From assembly GCA_035652815.1 (NCBI GenBank), contig DASRDB010000022.1:186001-250000 (forward strand): DNA of 64,000 bases, written 5' to 3'. The DNA comes from DASRDB01 sp035652815. Lineage in GTDB: Bacteria; Chloroflexota; Ktedonobacteria; Ktedonobacterales; Ktedonobacteraceae. Below are positions 42,759 through 50,719 of the stretch, in pieces. The notes under the pieces were generated by a model. The model searched no databases and was not told where the DNA came from. It worked only from the letters and a program-made list of their open reading frames with translations. Positions within the stretch are counted from its first letter, which is position 1. Each line of letters opens with the position of its first letter. A program made the position numbers and the translations under genes.

Positions 42759-44003
42759 TTATTTCTTTTTGCCAAGCCCTGGTTCAGGCGCTCCGACCAG
42801 CACAGCCATATTGCCAGCAGGGTGTTTTCCCTCGCTCATTTCCTTATGGAAAAGGGGGATATCTTCAAAGCGGCCAACTTTGCTCAGGCAGGGATCGATT
42901 TTGCCGCTGCGCACCAGGTCGTTATAGGCTCTGGCCTGTTCATCGTTGGAGCCGTGTGAGCCTTGCAGGCGTTTCTGGCGCGTCCAGAGGTAGCGAAGAT
43001 CAACCATTGCCGAGTAGCCGGTGGTGCCTGCGCAGATGACGACCATGCCGCCATTTTCGCAGACAAAGATCGAGGTGGGGATGGTATCCTCGCCGGGATG
43101 CTCGAAGACAATGGCCGGATTGCGGCGCTCTCCCAGAATGTCCCAGATCTTTTTGCCGAAGGCGCGCACGCCCTTTGTCCACTGCTTTTGTCCTTCAGTA
43201 TTCGTCCAGTGCGGGGGAATGCCCCAGTGGTTGAACTCAGTGCGGTTAATCCAGCCTGCCGCGCCTAGCTTTTTGCAATATTCGCCCTTTTCCTCGCTGG
43301 AGACAACGGCAATCGGGATGCCGCCGCCAATGCGTACCAGCTGGATGGCGATGGAGCCAAGTCCCCCGGAGCCGCCCCAGACCAGTACGACATCGCCCTC
43401 TTTCACCGTATTGCCCTCCCAACCATAGAGCATGCGATAGGCGGTGGTGCCTACGAGCGTGCTTGCGGCTGCCTCTTCCCAGGTGAGTTGTTCCGCCTTC
43501 GGGAAGCACTGGTGTCCCTGCGCCACCGCGAACTGACCGAACGAGCCGAAGTTGGTTTCGTATCCCCAGGTCTTCGCGGAAGGAGCCATCATCGGGTCTT
43601 TGCCCGCCTTGACCCAGGGATCATCCTTGTTCCAGTAGCCATGATTGATGACGACCTCATCGCCGACCTTGACGTTATTTACCTCGCTGCCAACGGCATA
43701 AACAATACCTGAGGCGTCGCTTCCACCGATATGAAAATCATATGGTTCGCCCGCCGCTTTTCGCACGGCGATCACGTCAATAGGAATGCCACGCGCCGCC
43801 CAGACGTTGTTGTAGTTGATGCCAGCCGCCATGACCGCCACCAGCACCTCGTCCGGCTTGATCTGCGGCACCTCGACCTTCTCTATTTGAAAAGCTTGCA
43901 TAGGGTCGCCCATCCTGTCTGAGCGAATGGCCTGGGCGTACATATATTTGGGAATTTCACCAAGCGGGGGAAGACTGCCGATGGGGTAAATATCTTGTGC
44001 CAT
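42759..44003 (-). CDS. Crotonyl-CoA carboxylase/reductase-like enzyme
   Basis: A zinc-free MDR-family reductase of 414 aa with the features of Ccr: GINYNNVWAARGIPIDVIAV near residue 65, WGYETNFGSFGQFAVAQGHQ, the NADPH-binding VLVWGGSGGLGSIAIQLVRI, and IVFEHPGEDTIPTS, corresponding to the active-site His region of Ccr. It probably reduces an enoyl-CoA; carboxylation is possible but should not be assumed. It is downstream of an SDR, TetR and SRPBCC gene in the same direction, with a 188-base gap. Confidence 0.85.
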   Translation of the reverse strand: MAQDIYPIGSLPPLGEIPKYMYAQAIRSDRMGDPMQAFQIEKVEVPQIKPDEVLVAVMAAGINYNNVWAARGIPIDVIAVRKAAGEPYDFHIGGSDASGIVYAVGSEVNNVKVGDEVVINHGYWNKDDPWVKAGKDPMMAPSAKTWGYETNFGSFGQFAVAQGHQCFPKAEQLTWEEAAASTLVGTTAYRMLYGWEGNTVKEGDVVLVWGGSGGLGSIAIQLVRIGGGIPIAVVSSEEKGEYCKKLGAAGWINRTEFNHWGIPPHWTNTEGQKQWTKGVRAFGKKIWDILGERRNPAIVFEHPGEDTIPTSIFVCENGGMVVICAGTTGYSAMVDLRYLWTRQKRLQGSHGSNDEQARAYNDLVRSGKIDPCLSKVGRFEDIPLFHKEMSEGKHPAGNMAVLVGAPEPGLGKKK

Positions 44004-44128
44004 TATGCGCTCCTTCGTGTGTTTGTCGCGAAAAATAAGCCAGCTTTTCTAAAACTGGCAGGGTACATGCTTCCATGATATCACAGTGACAGGGCTTGCT
44101 GGCAACCAAAACCAGGAACCTCTCCACC

Positions 44129-44153
44129 TGTCATCCTGAGCGCAGCGAAGGAT
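44129..44153. repeat. Half copy of family B repeat
   Basis: TGTCATCCTGAGCGCAGCGA followed by AGGAT, without the second arm. It lies in the gap between the SDR and the Ccr-like gene. A further decayed fragment (CCAGGATGACAG) is near 46117. Confidence 0.7.
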
Positions 44154-44191
44154 GGCAGGAAAACCTTGCCGCTCCTGGCTGTAAATGTTCA

Positions 44192-44947
44192 TTACTCCAT
44201 TGTCATGCCGCCGTTGACGGGAGCATAAGCGCCGGTCATGAAGCCACTGAAGTCGCTGGCAAAGAAGGCAATGACGCGGGCAATGTCCTTCGGCTGAGCA
44301 ATGCGTCCAAGCGGGGTCATGCGGATGATGTTTTGTTTATGTTCGGGCGGTATTCTGGCGCTCAACTCGGTTTCAACCATGCCTGGCGCGATCACATTAG
44401 CAGTGATGCCTGACGGGCCAAATTCCTTAGCAATGTAACGGGCGAAAGCGACCAGCCCGGCCTTCGCGGTACCCAGGCTGATGCCGCCTGCCATGCCAGG
44501 CGTTTTCGCTACGCCGCTGCCAACATAGACGATGCGCCCATAGTTTTGTTGCAGCATCTGCGGTAACACTGCCTTTGTGCAGGCAAATACCGCCTTCAGT
44601 TCGCTATTGACGCCTTTAGCGAACTCCTCCCAGCTCATTTGCATGAACGGTTTGAAGACAGCATGCGGGGGAACACTATGTACCAGGATATCAATACGCC
44701 CAAAGGCATGAATGGTTTCCCGCGCGAGATGTTGCGCTTGTTGCTCATCCGTGCCATCTGCCTGAATAGCGAGCGCCTTTCCTCCATGCGCTTGAATATA
44801 CTCAACAACATCATTGGCGGTAGAAGCATTGTTCAGGTAGTTTATCACAACATGTGCGCCCTCTTCACCAAGCAAACGAGCTGTTGCCGCGCCAATACCG
44901 CGCCCGCCGCCTGTAACCAGGGCCACTTTTCCCTTAAAATCCATCAT
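44192..44947 (-). CDS. SDR oxidoreductase (FabG-like)
   Basis: A 251-aa reductase starting MMDFKGKVALVTGGGRGIGA, with an NAD(P)-binding glycine motif. In place of the usual NNAG it has LVHSVPPHAV, a divergence seen in some FabG-like families. The catalytic region is YVGSGVAKTPGMAGGISLGTAKAGLVAF: Ser is present but the Tyr of YxxxK appears replaced (SLGTAKAG), so classical catalysis is doubtful. The C terminus is FMTGAYAPVNGGMTME. It follows the TetR gene by 18 bases. Confidence 0.85.
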   Translation of the reverse strand: MMDFKGKVALVTGGGRGIGAATARLLGEEGAHVVINYLNNASTANDVVEYIQAHGGKALAIQADGTDEQQAQHLARETIHAFGRIDILVHSVPPHAVFKPFMQMSWEEFAKGVNSELKAVFACTKAVLPQMLQQNYGRIVYVGSGVAKTPGMAGGISLGTAKAGLVAFARYIAKEFGPSGITANVIAPGMVETELSARIPPEHKQNIIRMTPLGRIAQPKDIARVIAFFASDFSGFMTGAYAPVNGGMTME

Positions 44948-44965
44948 ACTTCTCCTTATACAAAC

Positions 44966-45559
44966 TTACCGTTCTCGCAGCTCTAATCCTCGCATCAATG
45001 CCTGAACCAGCCCGGTGACAAACTGCTCATCCGCAACATCAAAGGGATTGCTTCCCAGAAAATGGCAGTTGAAGACGTACTGGAAACAGGGGCCCAGGAT
45101 GAGCGTCGCTATGTGTAATGAGGAGAGCTGTGTGTCGATACGCCCTAGCCGTTGTTCGGCCTCGATATAACTTGCGACCCGCTCAAAGATGCGCTCCGGG
45201 CCGCCCTGCATCTGATTCATCATCGCTCGATGACGTGCCAGCAGGTCTGTATCAGCGAAGAATGCGGTTGCAAGAGGCACAAGCTTGTCATAATACTCAA
45301 TGGCGGCTAGCGAGATATGCTCTACATTTCTCTGTACCGTTTCCTTCCCGGCCATGTCTTCGCTTACCGCTTCAACAAAGGTAGGTAGATGGCGCTGTAA
45401 GACGGAGAGAAACAGGTCTTCTTTGTGTTCAAAATGTTTGTAGAGCGTTCCTTCGGCGCATCCGGCTTCTCGCGCAATCTCTTTCGTCGTCACCCGCGCA
45501 ATGCCCTTTGCCTGAATGATGCGCTCAGTCGCGTCCAGGATTTGCTGGCGTGTATTCAT
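44966..45559 (-). CDS. TetR-family regulator of the Ccr/SDR/SRPBCC cluster
   Basis: A 197-aa regulator with the helix-turn-helix ATERIIQAKGIARVTTKEIA and REAGCAEGTLYKHFEHKEDL. The C-terminal half is helical. It sits between an SRPBCC gene and an SDR gene in the same direction, so it is probably co-transcribed. The likely operator is the duplicated palindrome at 46164-46218. The ligand might be an acyl-CoA or lipid, given the neighbours; this is inference. Confidence 0.88.
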   Translation of the reverse strand: MNTRQQILDATERIIQAKGIARVTTKEIAREAGCAEGTLYKHFEHKEDLFLSVLQRHLPTFVEAVSEDMAGKETVQRNVEHISLAAIEYYDKLVPLATAFFADTDLLARHRAMMNQMQGGPERIFERVASYIEAEQRLGRIDTQLSSLHIATLILGPCFQYVFNCHFLGSNPFDVADEQFVTGLVQALMRGLELRER

Positions 45560-45605
45560 GCTTACTCCCTGTACCTGTTTAACACACTATCATAAAAAGC
45601 TCTGC

Positions 45606-46073
45606 TTATGCAACATCTACCGGCTTTGCAGCCTGGCTTTCGAGCAGTTGCTTAAGTAGAGCAAAATTCTTCTCGTTTTGCTTGCGCATCAGGCCCACCA
45701 GCAGCGGCATAAGCAAATTGAGTGGGAAGCGGGTCTTCACATAGGCAGTGAATTGTACCAGTGTTCCTTTCTCTGTCGCTTCAAAAATGGTAATGCCGCT
45801 CTGCGTAATGGGACCAAAGCTTTGTGTATAGACATATGCTCGTTTATGTGGCGGTTCATATTCGGTCACTTCCCACACCGCCGACTTTTCTGCTTTGCCA
45901 ATGCGCCGCACTTCACGAATCGCCGTTCCCACTTGCATAGGGCCAGGAGTGATTATCTCCGACTGGGCAAGATTGGGCTGCCATAGTGATGTAGTTGTGG
46001 GATCAGTGACAAAATCGAAAACCTCTTCAATTGGACGCTCGATGACAATACTATTTTGGACTGTACCCGCCAT
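45606..46073 (-). CDS. SRPBCC-fold protein
   Basis: A 155-aa START/polyketide-cyclase-like protein with AGTVQNSIVIERPIEEVFDF, VTDPTTTSLWQPNLAQSEII and YEPPHKRAYVYTQSFGP. Such proteins bind hydrophobic ligands in a deep cavity. I place the start at the ATG at 46073 after GAAAGGAGAACATGTTAT. It is the first gene after the duplicated operator and precedes the TetR gene by 46 bases. Confidence 0.85.
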   Translation of the reverse strand: MAGTVQNSIVIERPIEEVFDFVTDPTTTSLWQPNLAQSEIITPGPMQVGTAIREVRRIGKAEKSAVWEVTEYEPPHKRAYVYTQSFGPITQSGITIFEATEKGTLVQFTAYVKTRFPLNLLMPLLVGLMRKQNEKNFALLKQLLESQAAKPVDVA

Positions 46074-46163
46074 ATAACATGTTCTCCTTTCATGACTTGC
46101 CATTACACTTCTGTCCCAGGATGACAGACGAAGAGGGCTTTTTCAGAGCCTGGCATTTCAAAC

Positions 46164-46218
46164 CAGGTGAGTGAATACTCACTTCTTTAGAAGAGTATAG
46201 TGAGTATTCACTCACCTG
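46164..46218. promoter_or_regulatory. Duplicated TetR-type operator (perfect 20-bp inverted repeat)
   Basis: CAGGTGAGTGAATACTCACT (46164-46183) is repeated exactly in inverse at 46199-46218, with 15 bases between. Each arm contains GTGAGT-4-ACTCAC, itself a 16-bp operator-like palindrome. It lies 91 bases upstream of the SRPBCC gene start. Both sites could be bound by the TetR protein encoded two genes downstream. Confidence 0.75.
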
Positions 46219-46256
46219 TCAAGAGCAAAAAGGAGAACAAATAGGGTATGAAAGTT

Positions 46257-47297
46257 TTATTGAGATGATTCTGCTTGCTCATCGTCATACACTAACCCGA
46301 TGGCGTTTCTCCAGCGATCAAGGGTCTGCATATTGCCAAGCGTGTCTTGCCAGGTTACAAAGGGAGCCTGCCGCGCTTCAAGGTATTCGGCGACGGTATC
46401 GGCCTCAATGGCGTAGAGGTTGGTGGTCGCTTCAAGCATAATTTCTTCAACCTGTTTGCCTTCGTCGCGGGTGATGACAATGCTGGCGTTCCTTCCTTCA
46501 TAGCCGGGTGTCCAGGGATTGGGGATGTAGAGCGAGCCTTCGGTTCCGAAAATGCGCACCACGTTTTCTCCATAGGCTTGCACACCCGCAAAGAGTTGCG
46601 CGAGTATGTCGTCTGGAAAGGTGAGCAGCGCCGATGCATACTCGTCCACGCGACTTTGCTCGTCGATGTGTCCTGCCCCCTGCACCTGTAACGGTTCAGC
46701 CACATTTTTATGTAGCGCCGCTCCCGCTATAAGGCGAGCAATAGACGTGCAATAACCGCCCACATCGAGAATGCCACCGCCGCCAAGCGCGTTATTGAGC
46801 AGGCGATGCTGAGGGGAAACTTGAGCATAGAAGCTGAATGTGGCCTGGATTAAACGCACCTCACCTATCGCTTTGTCGCGAATAAGCTGGATAAGTTTGG
46901 TAGTTTGGGGATGACAGCGATACATAAAGGCTTCCATCAGGAACACGTCATGCTGCCGTGCCGCTTCTATGATCGCCTCAGCCTGCCTGGCATTGATAGC
47001 AATGGGTTTTTCACAAAGAATGTGTTTTCCTGCTCTGGCCGCTTGAATAGTCCATTTGGCATGCATGGAGTGTGGCGTTGCAATGTAAACTGCCTGCACG
47101 CTCTCATCGGCAATCAGCGCTTCGTAGCTGTTATAACGACGAGGAATATTCCATTTTTCACCGAACTGGTTCGCGGTCTCCTGGTTGCGACTGGCAACAG
47201 CCGTTAGCATACCTGTCTTCGATTCGCGGACGCCCTTCGCGAAGACGTTAGCAATCAGGCCAGTTCCAAGTATACCCCAGGCGATTCTTTTGCTCAT
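46257..47297 (-). CDS. Gfo/Idh/MocA-family oxidoreductase
   Basis: A 346-aa NAD(P)-dependent sugar or polyol dehydrogenase. The Rossmann motif is IAWGILGTGLIANVFAKGV, and the family signature HILCEKPIAINARQAEAIIE is near residue 92, with the CEKP lysine. The C-terminal half forms the substrate beta-sheet. It follows another Gfo/Idh/MocA gene by 22 bases and lies just beyond the TetR operator, outside that cluster. Substrate unknown. Confidence 0.9.
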   Translation of the reverse strand: MSKRIAWGILGTGLIANVFAKGVRESKTGMLTAVASRNQETANQFGEKWNIPRRYNSYEALIADESVQAVYIATPHSMHAKWTIQAARAGKHILCEKPIAINARQAEAIIEAARQHDVFLMEAFMYRCHPQTTKLIQLIRDKAIGEVRLIQATFSFYAQVSPQHRLLNNALGGGGILDVGGYCTSIARLIAGAALHKNVAEPLQVQGAGHIDEQSRVDEYASALLTFPDDILAQLFAGVQAYGENVVRIFGTEGSLYIPNPWTPGYEGRNASIVITRDEGKQVEEIMLEATTNLYAIEADTVAEYLEARQAPFVTWQDTLGNMQTLDRWRNAIGLVYDDEQAESSQ

Positions 47298-47319
47298 ACG
47301 ATATATCCTTTTATATACA

Positions 47320-48483
47320 TCATGGCTGATTTGTTTGTTCGGTTGATTGGCTCTCCTGCTCCTCGATGAGGATTGTATCTGCTTCCCATGGTGAATTACC
47401 AGGAGCGAGCGGTGCCGGGCGAGTGCAGCTACTGCTCAGTTCGATATGTCGCCCTTCTTCCGAGGATTGCATAATCGACTCGATGATGTCCAGGACGTGA
47501 TAGGCCATTTCGCCGTTCGCTCGATGAGGGCGACCTGTGCGCATTGCATAAGCCATATCGACGACACCAAGCCCGCGCATGTTGGTAAGATACCCATGTG
47601 TCAGCGGTATCTCTCGCCATTCCGTATCACGTGCCTTGCGTAAGTAGACCGGGCCATCAAAGCGGTTGGGGTCAGGCGTGCTGAGTGTGCCTTCGGTGCC
47701 GTAGATTTCGATGAAAGGCAGGCGGTGATGCCAGACATCGAAGCTGGTGAGAATTGTGGCAACTGCGCCATTTGCAAAGTCCAGCAGTCCGGCGATGTGC
47801 GTTGGAGTATTGACCGGAATCTTTGTGCCATATTTCGGTTCGCTGGTGACAATTCGCTCTGGAAAGGTGGTGCTGGCTGTTCCCGAAACGCGGCGAACTG
47901 GCCCCATCATCGTGACTAATGTTGTCAGGTAGTAGGGGCCGACATCGAAGAGAGGGCCTGCGCCCGGCTGGTAGAAAAAATAGGGATCAGGATGCCAGTG
48001 TTCCATGCCGTGATTGAGGATGAAGGCAGTAGCAGCAATCGGTTTCCCAATCTCTCCATCATTAATCAGTTGCAGGCAGGTCTGTAAGCCGCCGCCCAGA
48101 AAGGTGTCTGGAGCATTTCCGACTCGCAAGCCTTTTTGCGCGGCCAGTTCCAGAATGGCTTTGCCCTGCTCGCGTTTCGTTGCCAGGGGCTTTTCACCGT
48201 AAACTGCTTTGTCTGCCTCTAAAACGGCCATCGCGACTTCAGCATGCGCGTTTGGTACCGTCAGGTTCACCACGATTTCAATTGAAGGATCGGCCAATAG
48301 TTCTTCAACGCTGCATGCTCGAGGAATATCGAATTTTTGCGCCTGGCCCTGTGCCCGCTTTATATCCAGGTCTGCGCAGGCCACGACCTGCAAGATATCG
48401 AACTGGCGTAACGTATTGAAATAGACCGTACTGATATGGCCGCAACCGATAACACCAACTGAGGTTTTCTTCAGGGACGTCAA
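47320..48483 (-). CDS. Gfo/Idh/MocA-family oxidoreductase
   Basis: A 387-aa dehydrogenase with the Rossmann segment SVGVIGCGHISTVYFNTLRQ and the catalytic-lysine motif KAVYGEKPLATKREQGKAIL. I place the start at the TTG at 48483 behind AAAGAGAG; a GTG at 48519 is also open. With the divergent sugar isomerase and the second dehydrogenase it forms a probable inositol- or sugar-catabolic group; the substrate is unknown. Confidence 0.88.
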   Translation of the reverse strand: MTSLKKTSVGVIGCGHISTVYFNTLRQFDILQVVACADLDIKRAQGQAQKFDIPRACSVEELLADPSIEIVVNLTVPNAHAEVAMAVLEADKAVYGEKPLATKREQGKAILELAAQKGLRVGNAPDTFLGGGLQTCLQLINDGEIGKPIAATAFILNHGMEHWHPDPYFFYQPGAGPLFDVGPYYLTTLVTMMGPVRRVSGTASTTFPERIVTSEPKYGTKIPVNTPTHIAGLLDFANGAVATILTSFDVWHHRLPFIEIYGTEGTLSTPDPNRFDGPVYLRKARDTEWREIPLTHGYLTNMRGLGVVDMAYAMRTGRPHRANGEMAYHVLDIIESIMQSSEEGRHIELSSSCTRPAPLAPGNSPWEADTILIEEQESQSTEQTNQP

Positions 48484-48657
48484 GCTACACTCTCTTTCTT
48501 TGCCTTCTGACAAAACCACGCCTCTACTTTCTATTGTACTGTATTTGAGGGTATACTTGTAAACTGCTCACTTGCTGAAAGAGCAGACGTAGTGATAGAT
48601 TCAGGTAATGGTAATGATGTCTTTCTTATAGTCGTAAGATACAAACAAGGAGCATCA

Positions 48658-49404
48658 ATGAACAGCCTGAAGATTGCTTTGGAGTTATATACCGTGCGCG
48701 ACGAGACGAAGCGCGATTTTGTGGGAACGCTGCGGAAGGTTGCACAGATGGGCTATACGGCGGTGGAGTTTGCGGGATATGGAGACCTTTCAGCACAGCA
48801 GATGGCAAGTCTGCTGGCTGAGACAGGTTTAAAGGCGGCTGCTACACATGTGGGATTGAATGCCTTAGAGGGAGATGCGCTCGATAAGAGCATTGATTAT
48901 TGCCTTGCTATTTCCTGCCCCAACCTGGTTTTGCCATCGTTGCCGCCTCAATTACGCGCGTTTGAGAGTATTCAGACTCTTGCTCCCCAATTGAACGCGA
49001 TAGGGCAGCATTGTCGAGAGCGCGGCATTGCCTTTGGCTATCATAACCACGACTTCGAGTTTAAACAGGAAAATGGCCGCTACTGGATTGATGAACTTTT
49101 GCAGTTGACTGACTCTGCCTTAGTAAAGCTTGAACTTGATGTATATTGGGCGGCCTACGCGGGAGTTGACCCTGTAGATTTTCTACGCCAGCATCTTGAT
49201 CGCGTCTTTATCCTGCATCTCAAAGATATGACGCCGGAGCGCGGCATGACCGAGGTAGGCTCCGGCGTTCTGGATATGCGTGCGCTCTGCTCCATTGCCC
49301 AGGAACGCGGACTGTGGGGCATCGTTGAACATGACGCCCCGACATTGCCATCGTTGGAGAGCGCGAAGCGGTCGCTGGACTACCTGCAACAGCTTACACT
49401 CTAA
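48658..49404 (+). CDS. Sugar phosphate isomerase/epimerase (xylose isomerase-like TIM barrel)
   Basis: A 248-aa AP-endonuclease-2/IolE-type barrel. Key segments: KIALELYTVRDETKRDFVGT, YTAVEFAGYGDLSAQQMASL, FGYHNHDFEFKQENGRYWID and LELDVYWAAYAGVDPVDFLR with RVFILHLKDM, which hold the metal-binding Glu, His and Asp residues. An AAGGAGCATCA site before the ATG at 48658 decides the start. It diverges from the two dehydrogenase genes and probably acts on the same sugar or inositol. Confidence 0.88.
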   Translation: MNSLKIALELYTVRDETKRDFVGTLRKVAQMGYTAVEFAGYGDLSAQQMASLLAETGLKAAATHVGLNALEGDALDKSIDYCLAISCPNLVLPSLPPQLRAFESIQTLAPQLNAIGQHCRERGIAFGYHNHDFEFKQENGRYWIDELLQLTDSALVKLELDVYWAAYAGVDPVDFLRQHLDRVFILHLKDMTPERGMTEVGSGVLDMRALCSIAQERGLWGIVEHDAPTLPSLESAKRSLDYLQQLTL

Positions 49405-49407
49405 CGC

Positions 49408-50715
49408 CTATGAAAAGCGGTCTGTCACGGCGTTGGCATGGGCCGGGAAGCCTTCAAAATCGGCCAGCGTGCGCGTTGTCTGGCTGATCGAGTCATAGCC
49501 TTCCTTTGTCACATAGGCGATGCCTGTGCGCTTGAGGAAGTCGTAGACCGACGTGCAGGAGAAAGTGTGCGCGAAGCCGCCCGTTGGCAGTACCGCGTTT
49601 GTGCCGACACAGTAGTTTCCGGTACAGAATGGCGTGTAAGGGCCAATCAAGATTTCTCCAGCGTTCTTGAGGTGAGGAAGCAGGGCGAACGGCTCGCGCA
49701 CCTGCACTTCCAGGTGTTCGGGCGCGTATTCGTTGACGAAATTCACCGCTTCCTGCATATCGCCTGCCACGACGATACCGCCCGTTCCCTGCGGCGATTC
49801 GTAGACAGCCCGCACAAATTCCTGCCGCCAATCGGGTAGGGCCGCGATTTTTTTCGGCATGGCTGAAATAACTGCCTGCGCTAATTCGCGGCTATCCGTT
49901 ACTAACAGGCTGGATGAATCAGGGCCATGTTCGGCCTCGATCAGCAGATCGCGGGCCAGCAGTTCGGCATCTGCGCTCTCATCAGCGAGTGTGATTGATT
50001 CGCTGGGGCCTGCTGGCAAACCAACGTCAACCGTACCGTAAAGCAGGCGTTTGGCGGCGGCGACATAGCCGCTGCCGGGACCCGTGATTTTATGCACGCG
50101 CTGGATGGTTTGCGTACCATAGGCGAGGGCGGCGATAGCCTGCGCTCCCCCGATGCGATAAATTTCATGCACTCCGCACAGGTCAGCCGCCACCAGTGAG
50201 GCGGGATCAACAGATCCATCCGATCCTGGCGGTGTACAAACTACAATACGCGGCACACCTGCGATACTGGCAGGTGTAGCGAGCATGTACATCACCGAGG
50301 GAAACGCGCCTTTGCCACGCGGTACGTACAGGCCAACCGACGTAATCGGAGTAATCTTTTCGCCAGCCAGTACGCCGGGAGCAACCTCAGTAAACCACTG
50401 GTCATGGGGCATCTGCCTCTCATGGAAAGTACGCACATTTTGAATAGCGTGTTGAATAGCCTTATATACAGCCCGGTCAAGCGCCTTATGTGCCTGCTCG
50501 ATTTCTTCCCGGCTCACGCGCAACTGTTCAGGAGCAAGCGAAACGAGGTCGAAACGAGCCGTGAAATCAACCAGCGCGGCATCTCCGTTTTCACGGACAG
50601 CCTGCACAATCGGACGTACCCGTTCGATGAGTTCGTCAATCTGTAGCTCGGCGCGACGCAAAAGACGCGCTCGCTGCTTCGCATTCAGTGTTGTCAGTTC
50701 GTAGAAATGAATCAT
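49408..50715 (-). CDS. hisD: Histidinol dehydrogenase
   Basis: Catalyses the last two oxidations to histidine. The 435-aa protein has VGLYVPRGKGAFPSVMYMLA, GAQAIAALAYGTQTIQRVHK, GLPAGPSESITLADESADAE and the zinc/active-site region YCVGTNAVLPTGGFAHTFSC. It is the last gene of the histidine operon seen here, four bases after the hisI fusion gene. It converges on the sugar isomerase gene with three bases between the stops. Confidence 0.95.
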   Translation of the reverse strand: MIHFYELTTLNAKQRARLLRRAELQIDELIERVRPIVQAVRENGDAALVDFTARFDLVSLAPEQLRVSREEIEQAHKALDRAVYKAIQHAIQNVRTFHERQMPHDQWFTEVAPGVLAGEKITPITSVGLYVPRGKGAFPSVMYMLATPASIAGVPRIVVCTPPGSDGSVDPASLVAADLCGVHEIYRIGGAQAIAALAYGTQTIQRVHKITGPGSGYVAAAKRLLYGTVDVGLPAGPSESITLADESADAELLARDLLIEAEHGPDSSSLLVTDSRELAQAVISAMPKKIAALPDWRQEFVRAVYESPQGTGGIVVAGDMQEAVNFVNEYAPEHLEVQVREPFALLPHLKNAGEILIGPYTPFCTGNYCVGTNAVLPTGGFAHTFSCTSVYDFLKRTGIAYVTKEGYDSISQTTRTLADFEGFPAHANAVTDRFS

Positions 50716-50719
50716 CCTG

